DNA of 55,814 nucleotides from Chloroflexota bacterium (GTDB lineage: Bacteria; Chloroflexota; Dormibacteria; CF-121), in assembly GCA_005889345.1 (NCBI GenBank), contig VBFR01000185.1, positions 1-55,814 of the forward strand, written 5' to 3'. The notes beneath the pieces are model-generated. The model made no database searches. It was given only the letters and a program-made list of their open reading frames with translations, and was not told the DNA's origin. Positions 1 to 11,400 of the stretch are shown here, in pieces (within the stretch, counting starts at the first letter, position 1; each line of letters opens with the position of its first letter). Made by a program: the position numbers and the translations under genes.

Positions 1-2
1 AC

Positions 3-311
3 ATGACCGCGATCGCGCCCGAGCAGATCGAGTTTTTGAAGAAGGCGGGGATGCCGCTGACCACGCCGTCGCGCGTCACCTTCGTCGAGGTGGCGCCGAT
101 GAAGCGGCTGGCCTTCAACCAGGTTGCCGACTTCATCCCCGGCGTCAAGCCCTACGAGGTGAATCACTCGGTCGACTTCGAGACGAGCGGGCTGAGCGTG
201 CGGATGGTCCTGACCATGGACGCCATGCACGATGACTACTGGACGAAGATGGCGACGATGGGCTGGGAGAACGAGTTTGACCGGCTGGGGCGGCTTCTGC
301 AGAAGGCATGA
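3..311 (+). CDS. SRPBCC/AHSA1-like domain protein, probably 5'-truncated by the window edge
   Basis: C-terminal pattern NHSVDFETSGLSVRMVLTMDAMHDDYWTKMATMGWENEFDRLGRLL resembles AHSA1/SRPBCC C-terminal helix; ORF begins at window edge. Confidence 0.55.
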   Translation: MTAIAPEQIEFLKKAGMPLTTPSRVTFVEVAPMKRLAFNQVADFIPGVKPYEVNHSVDFETSGLSVRMVLTMDAMHDDYWTKMATMGWENEFDRLGRLLQKA

Positions 312-339
312 GCAGAACCAGTGCGATTACCGCCACCGA

Positions 340-567
340 CTAGCCCAGGTGGACGATCCCGATGATCCCGGGGTTCTGGAACCACCATAGCGATACGCCG
401 GTACTGGTCTCGAGACGGTGCGCATAGTCGACCGCCCAGGGCTGCCACAAGACCACGACCGTTAGCAGCGTCGCCCATGGAATCGTCCATCGGGTCGCGA
501 GCAGGTCGAAGATGACGGCTGCCAGCGCCGCCCCACCAATGTAGTAGGGGTTGTCTTTCGGGTCCAT
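340..567 (-). CDS. small hypothetical membrane protein
   Basis: 75-aa ORF with hydrophobic segments (GGAALAAVIFDLLATRWTIPWATLLTVVVLW). Confidence 0.4.
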   Translation of the reverse strand: MDPKDNPYYIGGAALAAVIFDLLATRWTIPWATLLTVVVLWQPWAVDYAHRLETSTGVSLWWFQNPGIIGIVHLG

Positions 568-799
568 CGCGAGGCGGATCGCGACCGCGACGAGAAAGAG
601 TCCAGGCCATCACGCTCGACGATTGGGGTTTTCCGATCATCAGTCGCGAGCCCATCGGCTCCGACCTCGGAGAGCTTGCACGGCGGGCCGTCGCGCAGTG
701 TCCGCTGCTTGCACTGAAGTTGGAACGGCTCTCAGATCGCTCGACGGAGCCTAATTTTGTGCTAACGTCTCGCCCCAGAGGCATATCCCTCCGGGGTAG

Positions 800-1333
800 T
801 TGATGAGCACATCGGGTCCGCCGAGCACACCGCCGCCGAGTCCCACCGGACAGCCAGCTCCCATCAGCGACCTGGCGAAGCAAACGCGGCTCGTCCGATC
901 CGGGGCGAACTGGTTCATCTGGATCGCCGGCTTGTCGCTGGTGAACTCCGTCCTCTTTGTGGCCGGGAGCAACTGGGCTTTTTTTCTCGGTCTTGGCGCC
1001 ACGCAGTTTTCCGATGCCTTCGGCAAGGAGATCATCACCGGGACGACGGGCGAGGTGGTGGCGCTGGCCGTCGACGTCGTGATTGCGGCCATCTTCGTCG
1101 GCCTTGGGCTGATGTCCCGTAACGGGGCGCTGTGGAGCTTCATCGTCGGCATGGTGCTGATCGTGCTCGATGCCTTGCTGCTGGTCTGGGTGCAGGACTG
1201 GGCAGCCGTTGCCTTCCACGCGCTGGCACTCTTCTTCGTCTTCCGCGGCTTCCAGGCCGCCCGCCAGCTTGCCGCTCTGCGCAGCGGCGTGGCGTTGGCC
1301 ACCGGGATCGTTCCTCCGATCACGCCTCGGTGA
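800..1333 (+). CDS. hypothetical membrane protein with Pro-rich N-terminus
   Basis: 177-aa ORF, several hydrophobic segments after a Pro-rich head; stop overlaps the next GTG start. Confidence 0.65.
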   Translation: MMSTSGPPSTPPPSPTGQPAPISDLAKQTRLVRSGANWFIWIAGLSLVNSVLFVAGSNWAFFLGLGATQFSDAFGKEIITGTTGEVVALAVDVVIAAIFVGLGLMSRNGALWSFIVGMVLIVLDALLLVWVQDWAAVAFHALALFFVFRGFQAARQLAALRSGVALATGIVPPITPR

Positions 1334-1851
1334 TCCCCGCGCGCGTCGTCCCCCATCGCCGGCTCGACGTTCCGTTTGCGGGCGATGAGAAAGCGATGCT
1401 CAGCGCCTTCCTCGACCGTTACCGGGAAACGATCCTCTGGAAGCTCGAGGGCCTGACGAAGGGGCAGGCCTCGGCACGCCTGGTGCCATCCGCCACCACC
1501 CTGCTGGGAATCGTCAAACATCTGGCTTATGTCGAGCGCGGGTGGTTTCCAATCTACTTTGCCGGCGGTCCGGTGAGCTACCCCTGGGCCGAAGACGAGC
1601 CTGACCAGGACATCGATTTTCGGGTCTTGGCGAGCGACACCATCGAGAGTGTCAGCGCCCTTTACCAGCAGGAGATCGCTCGATCACGAGAAATCGTCGC
1701 CGGCGCCACGCTCGATGATCTCAGCAAGGAGCAGGACCGGGGACCGCGGACCCTGCGCTGGATCATGGTGCATATGATCGAAGAGACCGCACGGCACGCC
1801 GGCCACGCCGACATCCTGCGCGAGCTGACCGACGGGGCGATCGGCCAGTAG
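1330..1851 (+). CDS. DinB family protein (DUF664-like)
   Basis: GTG at 1330 overlaps upstream TGA (GTGA); DPFAGDEKAMLSAFLDRYRETILWKLEGL...MVHMIEETARHAGHADILREL typical of DinB/DUF664. Confidence 0.8.
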   Translation: MIPARVVPHRRLDVPFAGDEKAMLSAFLDRYRETILWKLEGLTKGQASARLVPSATTLLGIVKHLAYVERGWFPIYFAGGPVSYPWAEDEPDQDIDFRVLASDTIESVSALYQQEIARSREIVAGATLDDLSKEQDRGPRTLRWIMVHMIEETARHAGHADILRELTDGAIGQ

Positions 1852-1854
1852 CGT

Positions 1855-3183
1855 CTAAGGACTCGGCTCGGACCGCGCCCCCGACGCTGCTCGAGCCTTC
1901 ATGTGCTGGTCGAGGTCACCGGCCATGGCACGCAGGTTGCCTTCTTGTTTCGTCATGACGTCAGGAACGACGTCCTTGGCGAGTCCGGCACAAATGCCCG
2001 CCAGCGTTTCGAGGCGCTCGCGCAGGATCTTCCAGGCGGCCTCGCGGTGGGGCAGGACGAAGAACGCAGGGCGCACGATCTCGAAAGCAGGGCCGGCGGT
2101 GTGACCCGGAAATGAGGGACCGACCGGCAGCGCCGTCAGGACCGGGCCCAGGCTGCGCATCACCCAGTTCATCAGGTGCTTGGCCGTTTTGGCCAGCGTC
2201 TCGAGCTCGTCGGGCGTCTCGCCATGATGGACGAAGTACCGGCTCTGGACCTGGAGGGTGACCTCGTACACGGCGTTGAACAGGTCGGCGACGCGTCGCG
2301 TCAACCGGTCCTCGATCAGTGTTACCTGGTCGACGTCGGGAGGCTGGCGCAGGTAGACGGGCAGTACCGGTCGCGCCGGCTCAAAGGCGGGGTCGAGCGT
2401 TCGCATCGCGAGAAAGTCCTCGAGGATGCCGACGAACTTGCCGAAGTGTGACTTCACCCAATCCCCACGCGCCCCCTCGCCCTGTTCGACGATCAGTTCG
2501 ATCGCCGCGCTCGCTGAGGCGAGGTCGGTGACGGCGGTCAACTCCGGCCACTCGAAGACCTGCGTCGTCGCCTGCGCCTTGGGCGGCCCGATGAAGACGG
2601 CGGCCTCGCCATGGCGATTGACCAGCTGGGTGAGCCCGGCCTCGATGCCGCGGTAGAGGTGGCCGACGGTGTGCCACTCCTCGGGTCCAGCGGTGATCTG
2701 CGGGTCGTCGACCGTCAGCGGCTGCATCGGTCCGACCGAGCTGAAGCCCTCGGCATCGTGGAGCGACATGCCCTCCGGACGTTCGAGGTACATGAAGTGG
2801 CGAAGGGCGCGCTCCCCGAAGGGGACGAGGGCGATCTGGACGTCCGGCGGGTACCACCGAGACAGGATCGGGAAGTTGGGTCGCTCGAAATGGGGCGCGG
2901 CGCCCAGCGCGCTCAAGATGTTGGTGGCCAGCGCCAGGTGCAGCATCTCCTGCTTGATCACATCGATGAGGGTCAGTTCCCAGGCCTGGACGCGGGCCAG
3001 TTGCTCCCTGGTCAGGCCCTCCTCGACGCCCCGCTTCAGCGAAAACTGCGCGTAGAGGTACTCGCAGAGCAGGCCGTGCTCGAGTTCGCAGGCCTCTCCC
3101 AGGAGGTAGACGAGCTCCTCACGGCTGTCAACCCTCAGGGGCGGTTCGGAGACGGGCCCGTTCGGTGGCCGGGATCCGACCAT
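1855..3183 (-). CDS. ferritin-like domain protein (VioB / iminophenyl-pyruvate dimer synthase type)
   Basis: ATG at 3183; EACELEHGLLCEYLYAQFSLK...LIDVIKQEMLHLALATNILSALGAAP is the ferritin-like PF12902-type motif. Confidence 0.75.
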   Translation of the reverse strand: MVGSRPPNGPVSEPPLRVDSREELVYLLGEACELEHGLLCEYLYAQFSLKRGVEEGLTREQLARVQAWELTLIDVIKQEMLHLALATNILSALGAAPHFERPNFPILSRWYPPDVQIALVPFGERALRHFMYLERPEGMSLHDAEGFSSVGPMQPLTVDDPQITAGPEEWHTVGHLYRGIEAGLTQLVNRHGEAAVFIGPPKAQATTQVFEWPELTAVTDLASASAAIELIVEQGEGARGDWVKSHFGKFVGILEDFLAMRTLDPAFEPARPVLPVYLRQPPDVDQVTLIEDRLTRRVADLFNAVYEVTLQVQSRYFVHHGETPDELETLAKTAKHLMNWVMRSLGPVLTALPVGPSFPGHTAGPAFEIVRPAFFVLPHREAAWKILRERLETLAGICAGLAKDVVPDVMTKQEGNLRAMAGDLDQHMKARAASGARSEPSP

Positions 3184-3234
3184 ACCCGCATTGTCGCTGG
3201 AAGGGGCCTGAAGACGCGTTGTATTTGGCGCGGT

Positions 3235-5361
3235 ATGCCTGAAAACGAGCGAATTCCGGCCGACTTCCACCAGGCCATGTTTCGCATCGCCGCGATCGCC
3301 TTTGTGACCGCGGCGACGGTCGATGTGGGCAGCAGCTACATCGGGGCGCCTCACCTCGACTTCGCCGGCATCTGGATCATCGGCATCCTCTCTTATGTCG
3401 GCGCCGTGGTGAGCTGGTTCTTCCCCTGGCACCGGCTGCCGGTGGAGCGATTCCTGGTGGTCATCGTCATGCCGGGCCTCGTGCTGCTCGGGTTCATGCT
3501 GATGGCCACGGGCGGCGTTCACTCGCACATCCTGCCGATCTTCATCGCTCCCGCCGTCTTCATGGCGGCGGCGTACGGGTTCCGCGCGGGGGCCGCGATC
3601 GCGATCCTGACGGCCGCGACGGGAACGCTGCCGCTCTTCATCAACGGCTGGGACAGCAACTACGGCCGGACCCTGGTCGTGCTGGCGGTCGCGACCATGC
3701 TGTGCGCCTACATCTCGGCCCGCGTCCGACAATCGCTGCTCAACGAGTACGAAACGCGGCGCCGGCAACAGGAAGAGAGCTACGTGGCCACCATCGGCGC
3801 CCTGGCGGCTGCCCTGGACGCGAAAGACCGCTACACGGAGGCGCATTCGCGGGAGACCGCCGAGTTCGCCGTCAACGTCGGCAAGCGCCTCCACCTGCCG
3901 GCCGACCAGCTGCGCCTGCTCGAATACGGCGCTCTGCTTCACGACATCGGCAAGATCGGCATTCCCGGCTACATCCTGCAGAAGCCCGGGGCGCTGACGC
4001 CCGAAGAATTTGCCATCATGCGCGAGCACCCGGTGATCGGCGAACGGATCCTCGCCTCGGTGCCGTTCCTTGCCCCGCTCGGCCCCATCGTTCGGGCTGA
4101 ACACGAGCGATGGAATGGCACGGGGTACCCCGATGGCCTCAAGGGAGAGGAGATTCCGATCGAGGCGCGCATCATCCACGCTTGCGACGCGTTCCACGCG
4201 ATGGCCTCGGACCGTGCCTACCGCAAGGCATTGCCGATGGCGTCGATCGTGGCGGAGTTTCAGAAGGAAACCGGCCAGCAGTTCGACCCCCGAGTGGTCG
4301 ACGTGCTGCTGGAGCTGATCGAGAGCGAACCGCCGCACATCTCGGCACCCGCCCAGGCGTCCGGCCAACCGATGCCGGACACGAGCGTGTCAGGTCCGCG
4401 CGGCTGGGCCCAGCACATGCAGACCGTGGAGGCGCTCGGACAACAGCTTGCCCGCGCGACCAGCATCGAGGATATCAGCAGCCGGATCGGGGCGACGATT
4501 TCTACGCTGGTGCCGCACGACCAGTGCCGAGTGCTGTTGATGAACGAAGACCGCACCCAGCTCAAGGTCGTCTACCTGAAGGGGACCGATCGCGAAGAAT
4601 ACCGCGCCGTGACGCGGGAAAACGCGGCGGTGGAAGTGGGGGAGGGCATTACCGGCTGGGTGGCGGAGTCGCGTCGCGGCGTCGTGCTGGGTGATACCGA
4701 GCACCATCCGAAGGCGAAGCACGTCCCTGGCACCGCGATGATCGATGAGTCGATGCTCGCCGTGCCGGTGGTCTTCGAGGACGAGATCCTCGCGGTCATC
4801 GTCGTCACCAAGCTGGGACTGAATCAGTACTCGCTCGACCAGCTCCGGTTGCTGACGATTCTCGCCAACCAGGCGGCGGTGGCGATGGCGAACGCCCGGC
4901 TGATCGAGCGACTCGCCTCGGCAGCGACGATCGATGCCTTGACCGGCTTGATGAACCGCGCCGCGTTTGAGGAGGCGGTCAACAAACTCATGCTGCGCCC
5001 GCAGTCGTGGGGGACGTTGCTGATGCTCGACGTGGAGAAGCTTCGCGACGTGAACGAGGCCTACGGTCACCGCGCCGGCGACGCCGTGCTCAAGCGGATC
5101 GCCCGGGCGATTCGCGCCTCGATCCGCAGCGACGACGTGGCGGCCCGCTGGATCGGCGACAACTTCGCCATCCTTGCCCCGGGCTTCTACGCCAGCCAGG
5201 CGGACGTCCTCGCCAAGCGGATCGAAACTGCGCTGCAATCCGACCGGGTTTCGATTCGGTGGGGGACCGCCGAATACCACGGGGATGCGCTGACCGCTCA
5301 GGACCTGCTGGCGGCGGCGCTCAAGTCGCTGGCCGGCAAGCGCGACGACGTCGCCGCCTGA
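3235..5361 (+). CDS. membrane HD-GYP phosphodiesterase with GAF domain and C-terminal degenerate GGDEF domain
   Basis: N-terminal TM segments; HD-GYP motifs LLHDIGKIGIP and GTGYPDGLKGEEIP; GAF; GGDEF-fold remnant with WIGDNFAIL in place of GGDEF. Confidence 0.9.
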   Translation: MPENERIPADFHQAMFRIAAIAFVTAATVDVGSSYIGAPHLDFAGIWIIGILSYVGAVVSWFFPWHRLPVERFLVVIVMPGLVLLGFMLMATGGVHSHILPIFIAPAVFMAAAYGFRAGAAIAILTAATGTLPLFINGWDSNYGRTLVVLAVATMLCAYISARVRQSLLNEYETRRRQQEESYVATIGALAAALDAKDRYTEAHSRETAEFAVNVGKRLHLPADQLRLLEYGALLHDIGKIGIPGYILQKPGALTPEEFAIMREHPVIGERILASVPFLAPLGPIVRAEHERWNGTGYPDGLKGEEIPIEARIIHACDAFHAMASDRAYRKALPMASIVAEFQKETGQQFDPRVVDVLLELIESEPPHISAPAQASGQPMPDTSVSGPRGWAQHMQTVEALGQQLARATSIEDISSRIGATISTLVPHDQCRVLLMNEDRTQLKVVYLKGTDREEYRAVTRENAAVEVGEGITGWVAESRRGVVLGDTEHHPKAKHVPGTAMIDESMLAVPVVFEDEILAVIVVTKLGLNQYSLDQLRLLTILANQAAVAMANARLIERLASAATIDALTGLMNRAAFEEAVNKLMLRPQSWGTLLMLDVEKLRDVNEAYGHRAGDAVLKRIARAIRASIRSDDVAARWIGDNFAILAPGFYASQADVLAKRIETALQSDRVSIRWGTAEYHGDALTAQDLLAAALKSLAGKRDDVAA

Positions 5362-5363
5362 CG

Positions 5364-5388
5364 TTTGGGGCAAGGCGCTGCGCCCAAA
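5364..5388 (+). terminator. possible terminator hairpin downstream of the HD-GYP gene
   Basis: tttggg...cccaaa inverted repeat immediately after the stop codon; no clear U-tract. Confidence 0.25.
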
Positions 5389-5421
5389 TGGGCAGGATGC
5401 TCGGAGTTTCGCGCAATTTGC

Positions 5422-5450
5422 TTGACGGTCCAAAACCCGTCGCCTAACGT
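5422..5450 (+). promoter_or_regulatory. candidate sigma70-like promoter upstream of the giant beta-helix gene
   Basis: TTGACG (5422-5427), 17-nt spacer, TAACGT (5445-5450); TTGACG also forms an inverted pair with CGTCAA at 5448-5453. Confidence 0.3.
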
Positions 5451-5499
5451 CAAAACTCGCCGCTGAAACCGACCGTCCGCCTGCGGGCGGAATGATCCC

Positions 5500-8400
5500 G
5501 TGCCGAGGGAGGGTGTGAGGCTACACGTACGTCGCCGGCTCGAGCTGCCGGCTTGTACCCCGAGTTTTCTGCTGCGCGCCGCCTTGAAGTACGGGGTCGG
5601 CCTGGGCGTGGCTGCCGCCGTGCTCACGGCCGGCGGCGTCGACCGGGTTCAGCCGAACGGGCACGCGCTGGCGCTGAACGTCCTGCCCACCAACGTCCCC
5701 TGCGGTCCGATCGCCACCGATGCCGGTGACCCGCACACCGCCACCTGGACGGCCGTCAGCAGCCCCTATGGGACGGGTAGCACCTACAACTTGCCGGTGA
5801 ACGCCACGAACAATCCCGACCCCAACGTGGTCTCCTGCACGGCGATCATCGTGCCGGCGGACGTCACGCTCAAGATCGATGCCAGCCAGGGTCCTGTGCA
5901 CATCTCCTCGCATGGCGCAGCCATCAAGGTCGACGGGGGCCATCTTCTCGTGCTGGGCGCGAGTGAAACCAACTCGGTCCTTTTCGACGCGGAAGCCGAC
6001 GTTTCATCGTGGGACGGCATCGTCATCGACGCCAGCGACCCCAGCCATCGTGGCAATGCGTCGGTCGCCTATGCCAGCATCCAAAACGCGGTCAACTCGA
6101 TCACGATCAACAGCGGTGCGACCTCTACGCCTGACCCGACCAACCTGAGCTCGCAGCTGCCCTACGGTCTCGCGCTGGTCAATAGCGGCATTGGCCCTTC
6201 TTACTTCGACGGCATCGACGCCATCAACACGCCCGTGATCGTCAAGGGGCGGACTGACCTCTTAACGGGTCGGGCGGACGGCAAGTTTGGAACCGTGAAC
6301 AACATCGGCTCCCAGGGCATCAAGGTGACGTTCGACGCGGCCGCACCCGCCGTCACGGCAAATGCCCTCGACATCGAGAGCGTCACTTTCGGGAGTTCGG
6401 TGCCATTCGCCGCGACCGGCTGTTTGCCGTTACAGCTGCCGTGCTCGGCCGGCTTCATCGGGAATGACGCGATCCTCGCCGCCTTTACCACGTCGAATCC
6501 ACCGCCGGTGCTCATCAGCCAGAGCCGCTTCTATCGGGCCGGCTCTTTTGGCGTCGAGCTGAACGGCCCCCACGGCCCGGTCATCACCGACAACAACTTC
6601 GACTGCAACGGCACCGGTTCCCCCAAGCCGACACAAACCTGCGTGGGGGCCGGCCTCAAGTACTCGGCGATCTACCTCAACGGCGCAACCGTCGACCTGG
6701 AGAACAGCGTCACCAACAACGTTGGCCACGAGGACGGCCTCGATGCCATCGTCCTCAACGGCACCGTCGCGTTCGGCCCCAGCACGAGCCAGAAACTGAA
6801 CTGGAAAAACGCGACGAATGACGCAACGACCGATCACCTGCTCGGCTGCCTCTTGAACGGCGACCTCAACCTCAATAGCGGAACCTTGGTCGTGCCCGGT
6901 GGCAGTTTCGTGAAGTCGAAGGGGACGATCAATCTCACGGGAGCGGCGCTCAGTGCTGGTGATTCAGGCGCCAAGGTCTTTACCAGCCTTCGCGACAACG
7001 TCAACATCGCGAGCTGCCCATCCGTCTTCGTCCAGTCGTGTCCCGCGCCATTGCCGGCAGGCGAATGGGGCGGCATCAACCTCGTTGGTTCGCAGACCGA
7101 CGCGGCCATGCGGAACGCGACCACGGGCACTATCAACAACGCCTCCATCCTTTACGCGACCACCGGCGTCCATATCGTCAACGGCAATTCGCTGACCATC
7201 AGCGGCAGCAACAACCTCAGCGCCATCGGACCGACCTTCGCCGACGGTGTGCTCGCCGAGGGCACGCCGCTTGCCGTCACCGGTACGACGTTTGGCTGCC
7301 CGACGGGCGTCTGCAGTGGACCGAGCAGTGGCAACCACGGCATCCTCGCGGACTACCGCAATAGCGGACCCCCGACCACCGGACTGACGATCGGCGGGCC
7401 GAATGCCGCGACCGACCGGAACACCTTCCAGGGCAGCGTCAACGAAGCCATCCGCGGTGTGGGTCTTGCCGGCCAGCCGGTCGACATCGAGAACAATGCG
7501 ATCCAGAACGCGGGCGGGGCTGGGACGGCGGGCAGTGCCGGCGTCTACCTGCAGGGTGCCGACAACCTGACCCTCAAGAACAACGATGTCGTCGGGAGTG
7601 GCACGGGAAACCTGCATTACCCCGCCATCTGGCTGGACGGGGTCAGCCATGCCGACTTCAACGGCCCGATCGGCGGCAACACCGGCTTCGCCGACGGTCT
7701 CAACGCGATCGCGTTCCACGGCGACAGCAAGGCACTCGCCTGGCAAACGGTCGCCGCCGGCGGCCCGCTGGGTTACATCCTCGACGGCAACCTGCTGGTC
7801 GCGGGGAATCTGACGCTGGCCAATGGTGACTACGCCACGGTTCTGGCCGGCACGGTCACCGTCCAGGGCACCCTGACGTCGACCGGCGCCGTCTTGACCA
7901 GTCTCAAGGAGATGACCGTGCCGGCCCCGAGCTGCGGATCGGTCTTTGTCCAAAGAGCCTCCGGGGTCTGCCCGGCTACGACCGCGGGCGATTGGGGCGG
8001 CCTCGTCCTCAATCCCGGGAGCACCAACCGCATGACGAATTCCGGGATTCGGTACGCCGCGACCGGGATCTCGATGGGCATGCCAACCGGGACCCGCCTG
8101 GCACAAAACCTGACGCTGACCAACACCAGCATCAGCAACGCCGCGGCTGACGGGGTCAGCACGCGCTCCCCGGTGTCGATCACCGGCGGTGCCTTTACGA
8201 ATAACGCGTCCCACGGGATCAACATCGACCTGAGAAACGTCACCGCGAGCGCTTCCCAACCGGTCTCGATTTCGGGTACGACGATCGCCAGCAGCGGGCA
8301 GGACGGCATCATTGCCGTCGGGCTCACCGGCCAGACGGTGCAGATCGATCAGGCGAGTATCGACCACGCCGGCGCCTTCGGCATCAACCTGAAAGACGCG

Positions 8401-11400
8401 GATCATCTCACGCTGACGAACAACACCGTCACGAATTCTGCGGCCTCCTTCCCGGCGATCTACCTGAATGGATTCTCCGGGCTAATGGCCAACGTCGACG
8501 GCAACAAAGGCGCCTTCAATGGCGTTGACGCGATTGCCTTCCACGGCGCGGTCACCGGCGACCTGCCCTGGATCACGGCGCGCAAGACCAGCGACCCGGC
8601 GACGCCGCTCGGCTACATCCTCGACAACACGCTGACGATGCAGTCACCCCACACCCTGACGGTGAAGGCTGGTGACATCGTGAAGGTTGGCAACGGCGGC
8701 GTCCTCAACCTTGTGGGGGCCAACCTTCGTGCCGACGATACCGGTGGGAGCAGTCAGAAAGTCTTCACCAGCCTGACGGACGACAGCGTGGGTGTCGCCA
8801 CCTGCCACTCGGTCATCGTCAACACCTGTCCGGCCGCGGCCCAACCCGGCGACTGGGGCGGCATCACGCTGACGGGTGGTACGGCGAACGGGGCGCTCGT
8901 CAACGCCGCGGTTCGCTACGCCTCCACGGGCATTCTGATCACGAGCGGGGCGTCATCGACGTCGGGATCGTCGGTCTTCGGCCTCGTAGTGTCGGGGAGC
9001 AGCATCGGGCCCAGCGCCGTCGATGGCATCAATGCCGTGAAGACGGCCATCGCGGTCACGACCTCATCGATCAGCGGTGGCGCGCACGGCATCAGCGTCG
9101 ACTTCAGCGGCGGAGTGCCGAGCACGCCGGTGCGTCTCAGCGGCAACCGGTTCGCGTCCACGAGCGCCGAGGCCATCGTCGGCCGGGCGCTCGCTGGACA
9201 GCCGGTCTGGATCAGCGATAACCGGATTCGGGCCGCCGGTACCTACGGGATCCGGCTGCTCAATGCCGACCAGCTCGTCCTGCGAAACAACAACGTTACC
9301 GCCAGCGGCGGTGGCCCTGCCGCGGGAGCCGGCCGTTATCCCGCCATCTACCTGCCGGCGGTCTCAGCAGATTTCGCCACGAACATTCGAGGCAACATGG
9401 GGAGCGGAAACGGCCTGGATGCCCTCGTGTTTGACGGCAAGGTCAACCGCGACCTGGCCTGGATCACCGCGAGCAACACGGCATCGACGCATCCACTCGG
9501 ATACCTGTTGGACGGCGGCTTGACCCTCCAGGGAGGAAACCTGCTGGTCGGTGCAGGTGACGTCGTCAAGTCGCTCGGTGGACCGATCACGATCAATGGG
9601 GGCAAGCTGATCGCGAATGGCACGGTAACCGGCGGATCGCCGACCAGCCGCAGCGCCATCTTCACCAGCCTGAAAGACAATCCCATCGCGCCGGTCTTGC
9701 CGGTTGACACCTCGGATGCCGCTGCCGTCTCGTGTCCTTCCGTTCTGGTCGCCGTCTGCAATCCCGGACCCGGCGATTGGGGCGGGTTGGTGATCACCAG
9801 CAATGCCGCCGGCGATAAAGGGCGCGCCGACATCACCTACGGCGTCATCAATTACGCCAACACCGGGATCTCCCTGGATAGTGGGCCCATTCCCGCCAAT
9901 CCAGAGCAGGTGCCCGCCAACTTCAGGCTGTCCGTCGCCAATACGACGATCAGCAATGCGAGCAAGGACGGCATCAATAGTCTCGATACGCCGTTTTCGG
10001 TGACCAATTCCAGCCTGGTCCAAAACGTTGGCGCCAACGGGATCATCGCCAGCTTCTTTAGCCCGGCGAACTGTTCGTCGACGATAACCGTGGGCACGTG
10101 CATCCGGCTCAACGTCACGACGACCACGGTCACTGGCGCCGGCAAGGATGGCATCATCGCCAACGGCCTCTCCGGACAACCGACGGTCGTCACTGGCAAC
10201 ACGGTCACCGATGCCGGGACCTACGGCATTCGCCTCGTCGGCGCCGATAAGCTCACACTGACGACCAACCACGTGCGCAAATCGGCTCTACCGCCGTCGA
10301 CGGCATTGCGCTACCCGGCCATCTATCTGAGCAGTGTCAAGGCCGATTTCGAGGTCAGCGGCGCGGGAAGCGTCATTCAGGGCAACGACGGAAAGTGGAA
10401 CGGGCTCGACGCGATCGTGTTCCACGGCGAGGCGACGAACAACCTGACGTGGATCACCGCCGTCGCCTCGGCCGGGACCGACGTGGCGTTTGGGTATCTC
10501 CTGGACGGGCCGCTGACCGTGGATGGTGACCTGACGACCAATGAAGGCGACATCGTCAAGATCATGAACGGCGGAATCAAGATCAACGGCGGCAGCTTGC
10601 AAGCCCTGGGCACGTACCTGGGTACGACCTTTACCAGCCTGAAGGACAATCCGGGGCTGCCCGCCTGTCATTCCGTCTTCATCCCGGACCCGTGCCCAGT
10701 GCTGCCGGCAACGCTGGCGACGAACACCGACTGGAATGGGATCAACATCGACGCGTCGAATAGCGTGTTCAACAAGGGCAGGCTGCTCTACGCAACTGCC
10801 GGCCTGAGCATCACCAACGCGAAGCTCGATGTGAGTGGGGCAACGTTCTACAAGCTGAACGGAACGGCGCTTTCGAGCACAGGAATTCAGCCACTGACAG
10901 TCACGTGTTCGAGCATCCGGGGGAACGGCACGGGGGTCGCCGCTGACTACGGAACGATCAGCCAGAGCGATGTCTACGGCAATTCCGTCGCTGATCTCGC
11001 CGGAAATGCGAACCTTCACGCCGACGCCGACTGGCTTGCCGCCTCGCCGAAGATCACCGGAGCGGTTGCAGTAAGCGGCGCACTCGCCGCCCAACGCCCA
11101 GTGGCGACTTTGACCCTGACGGGTGACAACCAGCTGGCGAACGACCAGTTCGGAAACAAGGCCTTCGGCATCGGCCACATGACGCTGACAGCCGACATGA
11201 ACCGCCAGGCGAACACCTCGGTTGCGCCGCTCGTCGAGTTCACTCCTCCGCCTGGCCCGCCGACGACGCTGACGGGTTTGCTCAACAATGGCTGGACGAC
11301 GGGCCAGGAGTGGTCGCCCAACCCGTACGCGCTCGACCTCGCGCATGCGAGTGCCGGGCTGGACAGTGTCAAAGTGAGCGGAGCCCGCGGCTGTGTCCCG

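Noticed and set aside
3184-4368. N-terminal ~395 aa of the listed reverse ORF 1855-4368
   Set aside because: Antisense to the HD-GYP gene; the ferritin-like protein starts at 3183.
5362-5499. Possible c-di-GMP riboswitch between the HD-GYP and beta-helix genes
   Set aside because: Gene context was tempting, but the conserved core of class I c-di-GMP riboswitches was not found by eye.
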